Assembly: GCA_002724245.1 (NCBI GenBank)
Contig: PBOG01000042.1
Span: 1,974-48,550 of the forward strand
Length of the DNA: 46,577 nt
Origin: Planctomycetaceae bacterium
Lineage (GTDB): Bacteria; Planctomycetota; Planctomycetia; Pirellulales; Pirellulaceae
Direction of reading: 5' to 3'
Both the position numbers and the translations under genes were made by a program. A model generated the notes under the pieces. That model saw nothing but the letters and a program-made list of their open reading frames with translations. It had not been told where the DNA came from and did no database searches. Below, piece after piece: positions 26,411 to 33,263 of this stretch; position 1 is the stretch's first letter, and every line of letters begins with the position of its first letter.

Positions 26411-27850
26411 TCAGAAGTGGCTTGGGGCCGCCGAGCGGAAGCCGTCCTTGCCGACGCTAGATTCTGCATGTTGTTTCACATGTTGCAGTACGCGGTGGTG
26501 AATGCGGTGAATGAGGAGATCCGACCACAATGTCCAGTAGGAATGGGGAAGCAATTCGAGTTGATACCAGGTCCTACCGATCAGTCGGGTTCCGCCATCT
26601 GCTGCGCGGTGGAGAATAAACTCGCCACGGGTACTGCGGAGTGCTCCATCCAAATGCGGTGGATGCAGGTCGTGGTAAGGACTGAGTTCAAACATGGGTG
26701 CGGGTTGCTGGGTCACATCAAATGCGAGCCGATACGGTGCATCCCACGCCGTGATGGGCTCTACAAAGACTCCGGTCGTAAAGATGCACCGACGTACAGC
26801 GCCGACGCCGGTACCGGAAATCTCGGCGCGGATTGGGCAGGCAATACCCCATCGGTAGTACCATGCCTGAGGTGGGGGCAAGTCCGGGAAATGGATGACG
26901 CAGTTCCAGACCTCGTCGATATCGGCTGCGACATGGATTTCCGTTTCCACGACCCATTCAGGCTCGGGGCGGGTGAGATGTTCGACTCCAGCGAGTCCGG
27001 GTAGCAGCAACAAAACCGCTGAGGTGCCGCGGATTGGCCGTCTGGACGTGTCGGCGAGAAGCTTTCCGATGGCACCCCCCAAAGCGCCCAACGGGAGGGC
27101 GAGTGGAGCCGCCATGGCGAGGCAGATGATTCCCTCCAGGGCGAACACCCACAGCGCGCCGCCGGCCAGGATGACTGAGAGCATTCCCAAATAAACACTC
27201 GTGGAGAGGCGGGTGGGGGCAGCGGTATTGGTGATGACGGATGCCACCGCACCCATCAAAATGGGTGTGCCCAGGAACAGCGAGCTGCCATAGGTGCCAA
27301 AGGTGTACACGCTGATGCCCAGCATTCCGAGCGCCAAAAGGAGTCCAACTGCCAGGCCAGCGAGCGCCGCGCGGTAATGAAGTACGGTGTGGCGGATCGG
27401 GGTGGATGGGGCATTCGCGGGAATAGACCGGCGATTGGGAAGCAGGGCCATGACCACCATGGTTACGAGGTTGACTGCTGGAATCAGGATCAAGAGACCG
27501 GGCCAGACACTGTAGCCAGCGCTGTAAGCGCGGCGGAGCGTCATGGTGACCGCAATCCACAGGAACGGAAGCGTCCAGAGGAACCAGGCCCAAGGCAGCC
27601 AATCGGGTGCCCCGCGAACCAGCTCCTCACGAGCTGCCAGGACTGGAGAAAAGAACTGCCATGGGGACATCGTCGTTCCGGCGACGAGGTACAGCACGCT
27701 GCGCTCGACGGTGTACTTGCCCAGCATGAGTGTGAGCCCTGAGACCGCGTAGTAGACGCGGGGCACATCTCGGGAAAAGCCGAACCACCCGAAAAATAGC
27801 CTGCGCATTGCGCCCAACAGACGAAGTGCCGGAGTGGAAACGGTAATCAT
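26411..27850 (-). CDS. Polytopic membrane protein with C-terminal SRPBCC domain
   Basis: The product is 479 aa from ATG 27850; an internal ATG at 27808 (Met 15) is also possible. About seven hydrophobic segments are visible (approximately 86-105, 112-137, 160-184, 189-207, 218-238, 240-262, 277-289). Residues 105-140 (RAYSAGYSVWPGLLILIP, then VMALLPNRR) resemble the end of DUF805-type membrane proteins. Residues about 300-475 form an SRPBCC (START-like) domain: VETEIHVAADIDEVWNCVIH, FEITAWD-like VEPITAWDAPYRLAFDV, and GGTRLIGRTWYQL. SRPBCC domains bind hydrophobic ligands in a deep pocket, so a membrane-tethered lipid- or ligand-binding role is plausible; no activity is assigned. It starts 63 bases after the chimeric gene on the same strand. 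Confidence 0.85.
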   Translation of the reverse strand: MITVSTPALRLLGAMRRLFFGWFGFSRDVPRVYYAVSGLTLMLGKYTVERSVLYLVAGTTMSPWQFFSPVLAAREELVRGAPDWLPWAWFLWTLPFLWIAVTMTLRRAYSAGYSVWPGLLILIPAVNLVTMVVMALLPNRRSIPANAPSTPIRHTVLHYRAALAGLAVGLLLALGMLGISVYTFGTYGSSLFLGTPILMGAVASVITNTAAPTRLSTSVYLGMLSVILAGGALWVFALEGIICLAMAAPLALPLGALGGAIGKLLADTSRRPIRGTSAVLLLLPGLAGVEHLTRPEPEWVVETEIHVAADIDEVWNCVIHFPDLPPPQAWYYRWGIACPIRAEISGTGVGAVRRCIFTTGVFVEPITAWDAPYRLAFDVTQQPAPMFELSPYHDLHPPHLDGALRSTRGEFILHRAADGGTRLIGRTWYQLELLPHSYWTLWSDLLIHRIHHRVLQHVKQHAESSVGKDGFRSAAPSHF

Positions 27851-27913
27851 GAGCGAGATACAGGTAGCGAGTAGGTAAAGGAACGTGTGGCCATTAGCTG
27901 TTGTCGCGCGGTA

Positions 27914-28891
27914 TCAGGCTAGTAGTTGTTCCACAACCCTGGCGTTCGAAACCGGCGAGTCGGTGAGCGTTTCGTCGCGCCCGTGGTGGTGATAGGTGAG
28001 CGCATCGTGGTCGAGGCCCAGTTGATGCAGGATGGTCGCGAACAGGTCCGGGACGCTGACGGGGTCCTCTGTGGCGCGGTAGCCGACGTCATCGGTAGCG
28101 CCATGGATGTGGCCTGGTCGAAATCCGCCTCCGGCGAGAAGTGCCGTGAATGCGTTGCCATTGTGATCCCGGCCCAGACCATTTTGCGACACGGGCAAAC
28201 GTCCAAATTCACCCGTCCAGAGTACGATCGTGTCTTCCAGTAAACCCCGTTGGGCGAGGTCCTGTAGGAAGCCTGAGGTCGGCAGGTCCGTTTGCGCCGA
28301 GATCGTGGCAATCTCGTTTTTGACGTTGGCGTGACTGTCCCAGGGGGCACCGTTGAGAAATACGTGGACGAAACGGTCGACCATCGTCCTGGCTGCGGTC
28401 GTATGGTCTGATGACGGTGGCGGCATTCGTCGGAGCGGCTGAAAAGCCCAGTGGGATCGGTCCCCAGGGTCGATGGGGGTAATGCTGGCGGGCTCGGCAG
28501 GAACAGGCGGTTCCGCGCTGTCCAGCCACCGGCGCAGCGTAGTCAACTGTGCGTCGGTAAGGGGTAGTTCACCTTCAGGGGGCATGCTGCGTGAGGCAAC
28601 TTTGCGGTAGAGAAGACTGCGCGCTGCGCTGCCCGGTACGATGGCGGGACCTTGCGTGCCACCCTGCATGAGGAGTGGAAGGGTTCGCAAGTCGAGGTCG
28701 CCTGCGCGTTTTTCCAGACCATGACAACTCATGCAGTGCGCGCGGAGTAGGGGACGTACGTCGCGTTCGAAATGGACCGGTGTCGGGTCGGGGGGGATTT
28801 CCCCTGCCAGCGGGGCAGAGTTAATGACCCAGAGCCAGAGCAGGCTGGCGCAAGAGAGGGTAATGCTGGGGAAGGCTTGAAAACCGTGCAT
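27914..28891 (-). pseudogene. Chimeric open frame: PSCyt1 domain joined to the C-terminal part of DUF1501
   Basis: The frame encodes about 325 aa from ATG 28891 with a signal peptide at 1-30. Residues 40-172 are a normal PSCyt1 cytochrome domain (CMSCH at 53-57, MPPEGELPLTDAQ, HWAFQPLRRMP, ending MVDRF). From residue 173 the sequence continues as the C-terminal third of a DUF1501 protein (RFVHVFLNGAPWDSHAN, GEFGRLPVSQNG, GRDHNGNAF, GATDDVGYRATEDPV). The DUF1549 and DUF1553 domains and the DUF1501 N-terminus with its leader are missing. The simplest reading is an in-frame deletion of roughly 3.2-3.8 kb that joined two neighbouring genes. The reading frame is intact, so a product may be made, but both parental proteins lack most of their domains. 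Confidence 0.85.
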
Positions 28892-29177
28892 CGCTCTATT
28901 GTAGCCGGTGGCCAGCGAATCGGGCGAGGTCACGTGGCTCGCAAAAGGATCGAGATCGTGCTTGCGGCCCGCCTGGTTAGCCACTCCGGTGGCTTTACAT
29001 CGCTAGCGCTCCCACCTGGCAAGATGGAGACGCCGGATATGTGACGTTGGCAATGGCCCTCCAGTTGGCGCGCATCTCCTGGGGAGAAGTAATAGTTGAC
29101 TTGGCGCCCGTGCGGTGGCTGTTCTGCAGGTCGTCTGCGCAGCCAAACGAGATCTCTTTGAAACCGATAATGCGGAG
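28892..29177. other. Intergenic region upstream of the chimeric gene
   Basis: About 290 bases between the CocE/NonD-type gene and the chimeric gene, both minus strand. No gene is supported. It may hold the original promoter of the PSCyt1-DUF1501 module, but no clear promoter hexamers were seen. Confidence 0.4.
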
Positions 29178-30992
29178 TCACCGAAGGAGCGGCAAGGTGA
29201 CATGGGAAGGACGATTCGCATCGTGGTAAATGGAGGCCTTGGCGGTGAGAACGTCGGCGTGAAACGGTCCTTTGCCGGTGTTGGTGTTCCGGTCATAGAT
29301 GGGGAAATAGCTGCCCTGGATGTGGACTTCCAGGCGATGGCCAGATGGAAGCGTGGCGGCACAATCACCGATGTCAATCGAGAGGCGGTAGACTTTGCCG
29401 GGTTCAACGGGGCTCCGGTGTAACGTGGACTCGCGTGCGGTGGCACGGAGGATGCCCGTGGCCAGTGGGTGGCGAAAGCCGTCGGGATGGATGTCGAGCA
29501 CCATCGCCACCAGGTCAAAATCAGGGGTGTTGGCGGAAGCGTAGACGACCGCCTGTAGGTTACCGGCGAGTGCGAGTGGTTCGGCGAGCGGTTGGGTTGT
29601 ATAGGCCAGAACGTCAGGCCGCGCAGCGGCAGCTTGCTGGTCGTATGGCCCGAACCCATCGAGGTAGGCGGCACCGTGAAAGGGTGCCGACGGGACCGGA
29701 TTGGCGGGGTCGGAAACCAATTGCGTCGGTGGGTTAGGGCCGTGCTGTGGCGTCTTGCGCAATGACCCTGCCTCGCCAGGACGCTGGTCTGTTTCGTGTG
29801 CATGCAGGTAAAAGGGGACGGGGTAGGTGGACGCCGGCGGCCAGGCAGAGGATTCCCTCCATTTGTTGATGCCCATCATGAAATATCGTACGCGAGGATA
29901 GGGGACGCTTTTCTGCTTCCCTTTGAACCAGCGGTCATACCAGATGAGATTCTCGGACACGATGTCGAGCTGTGCTTCCTTGCCAAAGACGACATCGCCG
30001 GCCCGATCACTTCCGGTGGCATGGTCCCAGGGACCCAGAATCAGTTGCTGGTTATCGCGTGCGTGTTGGCTGGCGGCCTGCGTCCGCATCCCATGGTAAG
30101 CACGTAAGGCACCTGCGCACATGAAATCGTAACAGCCAACGATGTGCTGTGCCGGGAAGTCCATGTCGGAGAAGTTGCGGGCGTCGGTGCCTTTCCAGAA
30201 GCCGTCTGGGGTAATGTGTTTGATCATACTCATCTGGAGCGGCGCCGGGTGGCCAACGACACGGTCCAGGCTCATCAAGGGGAGTGTCAAGTACCACTGG
30301 GGCCATCTGGGGGACGCCCCCGCGGAGGTTGGAGGTCCATAGACGTTGGCCCCAAACCCGGCCCGACCTAGCGCCAGGATATAGGCCCCGCCGCGGTAGA
30401 TGTTACTGTAGAAATACGGTACCGCTGCAGTGGGGGCCAGAGCGTCGAGTTGTACGCGTGTGCTGGCGGTGAGCCACTGAGAACTCCCCATGTAAGAGGC
30501 GCCCCACATACCCACACGACCGTTGCACCAAGGTTGTTCGCGAATCCAGGTGACGGCGTCAAAACCATCGGCAGCCTCGCCCCAGTAGAGATTGAATTCC
30601 CCTTCGGATCCATTGCGGCCACTGCTGTCTTGCGTGACTGCCACATAGCCGCGGGCGGCGATGCGGCGTGCCTGCTGCTCAAATCCCGCCGTACCGTAAG
30701 CCGTTTTTAGCAGCAGTACCGGGAGTGGAGTGGTGATGCCCCGTTGGCGATAAATTCGAGTCCGCAGACGGGTGCCATCCCGTGTCGGCATGGGCTCGAT
30801 GTCGACTGAGATATTGTCCTGGGAGATCGCCGTGTGCGTGGTTACCAGTGCGCCGCAGAGCAGTGCCCAGCTCCAGAACATCAACTGCCTGCAGTGAGGG
30901 CGATTGGCGGTACAGATCTGCGGTATTTCTTCGCCGCCGGGCTGCTGGTGGGAGTCTGTTGGCGTTCCCACTCGTGTATCTGAGCGTTGCAT
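29178..30992 (-). CDS. CocE/NonD-family hydrolase (X-Pro dipeptidyl-peptidase-like), exported
   Basis: The product is up to 604 aa. ATG 30992 gives the full frame; ATG 30881 (Met 38) starts directly at the hydrophobic leader MFWSWALLCGALVTTHTAIS, and neither has a strong ribosome site. An alpha/beta-hydrolase domain follows (about 60-345): EPMPTRDGTRLRTRIY, DSSGRNGSEGEF, the nucleophile in GMWGASYMGSS (Ser 166), GCYDFM (Asp 289) and LGPWDHATGS (His 324). The C-terminal about 230 residues form the beta-rich domain typical of CocE and PepX proteins (DFDLVAMVLDIHPDG, HRLEVHIQGSYFPIYDRN). Relatives cleave esters, amides or peptides; this one is probably periplasmic or secreted. It lies upstream of the chimeric gene on the same strand but 286 bases away. 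Confidence 0.9.
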   Translation of the reverse strand: MQRSDTRVGTPTDSHQQPGGEEIPQICTANRPHCRQLMFWSWALLCGALVTTHTAISQDNISVDIEPMPTRDGTRLRTRIYRQRGITTPLPVLLLKTAYGTAGFEQQARRIAARGYVAVTQDSSGRNGSEGEFNLYWGEAADGFDAVTWIREQPWCNGRVGMWGASYMGSSQWLTASTRVQLDALAPTAAVPYFYSNIYRGGAYILALGRAGFGANVYGPPTSAGASPRWPQWYLTLPLMSLDRVVGHPAPLQMSMIKHITPDGFWKGTDARNFSDMDFPAQHIVGCYDFMCAGALRAYHGMRTQAASQHARDNQQLILGPWDHATGSDRAGDVVFGKEAQLDIVSENLIWYDRWFKGKQKSVPYPRVRYFMMGINKWRESSAWPPASTYPVPFYLHAHETDQRPGEAGSLRKTPQHGPNPPTQLVSDPANPVPSAPFHGAAYLDGFGPYDQQAAAARPDVLAYTTQPLAEPLALAGNLQAVVYASANTPDFDLVAMVLDIHPDGFRHPLATGILRATARESTLHRSPVEPGKVYRLSIDIGDCAATLPSGHRLEVHIQGSYFPIYDRNTNTGKGPFHADVLTAKASIYHDANRPSHVTLPLLR

Positions 30993-31147
30993 GGGAAAAC
31001 CTGCGTGGGGAGGAGGCCCGATGATGGCTGGGAACAGCGGCTGGTGTACGCCAGAAGTGTGACGGCCCGTCGCAGCGGTGCGTGGGGTGGACTATAACGA
31101 CTGAAGCGGCGCCCAGCGAGTAGGCTGAGATTGAGTCACAAGAGAGG

Positions 31148-31810
31148 ATGTTGGAGATGGTGGAACGACCCCTGGACGCACCCGACTATCTAAATCCAGA
31201 GCTCCCTCCAGAGTTGCCCTGGGTGGATGTGCCGGTCGTTGATGCCAGCGCGGAATCACTGCAAGGCTACGGCCGCCTGGTTGATCAGGCCGATCATTGT
31301 GAGGTGGAGATCGTCCGCTGGCCGGCGCAGGGGTGGCGGCCGGTTGACCAGGACTCGGGGGACGAGGGGGGGACGACGGAGGGAATCTTCTTGAGTGAGT
31401 GGAAAGGCGACCTCCTGTACGGCCAGAACGAGGCAGTGGGGGGCCATTACATACTGGGATATGCGGTGTCACCCGAAGAATCGCGGGAGGAATCGTTGCG
31501 GCAACCCGAGCAAGTCCTGATGTGGCACGCCAATTACCACCCCGACGGCGGGCAGCTTTTTTTTCCACTGCAGCAAGCCTCGTTTCTGGTGCCGTTAGCG
31601 TTGCCCGGCGATGACGTGGCCCCGACCGATTTTGTGGCCTTCCGGTTTTCCGGAAGCCAGGGATTGTATATCCATCCTGGCGTGTGGCATGAAGGTGTCT
31701 ATCCCGCTTCAGGGCGTCAGCGGTTTTTCGACAAGCAGGGCGCCGTCCATGCGCGGGTATCGGTCGACTTTGCACGCGAGTTCAGCTGCCTGCTGCGCGT
31801 CCCCTTGTAG
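31148..31810 (+). CDS. Ureidoglycolate lyase-like protein
   Basis: The product is 220 aa (218 if Met 4 at ATG 31157 is used; AGAGAGG at 31140-31146 fits that start better). There is no leader, so it is cytoplasmic. The C-terminal half has the cupin-like signature of the ureidoglycolate lyase family: WHANYHPDGGQLFFP, PLALPGDDVAPTDFVAFRF and LYIHPGVWHEGVYP, supplying His and Glu residues of the active site. Ureidoglycolate lyase splits ureidoglycolate into glyoxylate and urea late in purine breakdown. No allantoin, uricase or urease gene lies in this window. Distant relatives of unknown function exist, so the exact reaction is uncertain. It is convergent with the large minus-strand operon ending at 31838. 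Confidence 0.75.
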   Translation: MLEMVERPLDAPDYLNPELPPELPWVDVPVVDASAESLQGYGRLVDQADHCEVEIVRWPAQGWRPVDQDSGDEGGTTEGIFLSEWKGDLLYGQNEAVGGHYILGYAVSPEESREESLRQPEQVLMWHANYHPDGGQLFFPLQQASFLVPLALPGDDVAPTDFVAFRFSGSQGLYIHPGVWHEGVYPASGRQRFFDKQGAVHARVSVDFAREFSCLLRVPL

Positions 31811-31821
31811 AACTAAATGCG

Positions 31822-31857
31822 CCCTGATGAATTGCCGTCAGGGGGACCGGCAAATTC
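31822..31857. terminator. Possible bidirectional terminator hairpin between convergent genes
   Basis: Two alternative stems occupy the short gap and the end of the DUF1501 gene: CCCTGA (31822-31827) with TCAGGG (31838-31843), and GAATTGCCG (31829-31837) with CGGCAAATTC (31848-31857) with one bulged base. No T-run follows on either strand, so the call is weak. Confidence 0.3.
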
Positions 31858-33247
31858 CCTGAATGACTTTGCCGTGGACGTCAGTTAGGCGGAAATCGCG
31901 GCCGGCGTAGCGGTACGTGAACGTTTCATGGTCGAAGCCCAGGAGGTGCAGCATGGTCGCGTGAATGTCGTGTACGTGAACGCGATCTTCGACGGCCTTC
32001 CACCCGGTTTCATCGGTGGCACCGTGAACGTGGCCGCCCCGGATCCCCCCGCCTGCCAGCCAGACGCTGAAGCCGTGATGATTGTGGTCCCGGCCGAGTT
32101 GTTTGCCTGAGTTGAGTAGCGGTCGGGGTAACTCCACAGTGGGAGTACGCCCAAATTCGCCACCGCAAAGGACCAGGGTTTCATCGAGTAGTCCGCGCTG
32201 TTTGAGGTCTTTAAGGAGTGCGCTGATGGGTTGATCGATCTGGCTCGCCAGCTGTCCGTGGATCTGAATATTGTCGTGGTTGTCCCAGGGTTGCCCACCG
32301 GAGTACCAGACTTGTACAAACCGGACGCCGCGTTCCACAAGACGACGGGCCAACAGCAAGGTACGGGCCTGGACGGTGCTTCCGTACATGTCGCGGATGT
32401 ATTGTGGCTCCTGCTCGATATCAAAGGCATCGGCTGCCTCGGATTGCATTCGGTAGGCCAGCTCAAACGATTCGATGCGTGCTTCCAGGTTAGGGTCGTG
32501 GCCACGAGCAGCAAGGTGTTCCTGGTTAGCGGCCAATAACAGATCGAGCTGCCGCCGCTGGTGTGTTGTTGTCAATGTCGTGTTGCGGATGTTTTCGATC
32601 AACTTCTCAATATTGGTGAACTGGGTATCGATGTGGGCGCCCTGGTAAATCCCGGGCAAGAAGGCAGATCGCCAATTCTCAGTTCCTTGAGTTGGCAGGC
32701 CGTGGGGGCAGAGTGCGACGAAGCCGGGGAGATTCTGGTTCTCGCTGCCGAGCCCATAGGTGACCCAGGAACCCATGCTGGGCCGCGGCAGACGCGCGTC
32801 CCCACAATTCCACAGCAGAAAAGACGGCTCGTGATTGGGGACGTCGGCATACATGGAACGGACGACGCAGATATCGTCGGCACACTCCGCGGTCCTGGCA
32901 AAGATCTCGCTGAAAGGGAGGCCACTCTCCCCGTATTGGGAAAACCGGTACGGAGACGGGAAAGCATTTCCGGTTGCGCGTTCTGTGGGCAAATTGTCCA
33001 CGGGTAAAGGACGTCCCTGGTAACGTTGCAACAGAGGTTTTGGATCAAAGGTGTCAACGTGGGAAGGACCGCCGTTGAGAAAGATGTGGATGGCCTGTTT
33101 CGCGGCGGCCCGTTGTGGAGGTGTTTTGGGCGCCAGGGGGGATGACGCCGCGGCGGACGTGTTCAGTAATGGTGCCAGACCGAGCGCTCCGATGCCCATG
33201 CCGCAACGGTTGAGGATTTGGCGCCGATTCCAGGTGGAGGGATTCAT
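31838..33247 (-). CDS. DUF1501 domain-containing protein, Tat-type leader
   Basis: The product is 469 aa from ATG 33247. The leader WNRRQILNRCGMGIGALGLA has the Arg pair at 8-9. All family marks are intact: IHIFLNGGPSHVDTFDPKP, RSMYADVPNHEPSFLLWNCG, GLGSENQNLPGFV, GVRFVQVWYSGGQPWDNHDN, CGGEFGRTPTVE, GRDHNHHGFSVWLAGGGI and a DFRLTDVHGKV end. It starts 16 bases after the stop of the PSCyt1 protein 33264-36035 and is the last gene of the five-gene minus-strand operon. This intact copy shows what the chimera at 27914 has lost. Confidence 0.92.
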   Translation of the reverse strand: MNPSTWNRRQILNRCGMGIGALGLAPLLNTSAAASSPLAPKTPPQRAAAKQAIHIFLNGGPSHVDTFDPKPLLQRYQGRPLPVDNLPTERATGNAFPSPYRFSQYGESGLPFSEIFARTAECADDICVVRSMYADVPNHEPSFLLWNCGDARLPRPSMGSWVTYGLGSENQNLPGFVALCPHGLPTQGTENWRSAFLPGIYQGAHIDTQFTNIEKLIENIRNTTLTTTHQRRQLDLLLAANQEHLAARGHDPNLEARIESFELAYRMQSEAADAFDIEQEPQYIRDMYGSTVQARTLLLARRLVERGVRFVQVWYSGGQPWDNHDNIQIHGQLASQIDQPISALLKDLKQRGLLDETLVLCGGEFGRTPTVELPRPLLNSGKQLGRDHNHHGFSVWLAGGGIRGGHVHGATDETGWKAVEDRVHVHDIHATMLHLLGFDHETFTYRYAGRDFRLTDVHGKVIQGICRSP

Positions 33248-33263
33248 AACGATTCCGAGTACG

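Noticed and set aside
26216-27004. 262-codon plus-strand frame opposite the SRPBCC protein
   Set aside because: It is antisense to the membrane/SRPBCC gene and shows no family features.
29003-29803. 266-codon minus-strand frame overlapping the CocE/NonD-type gene
   Set aside because: It is Pro/Ser/Thr/Arg-rich out-of-frame translation of the beta-rich domain and has no start signal.
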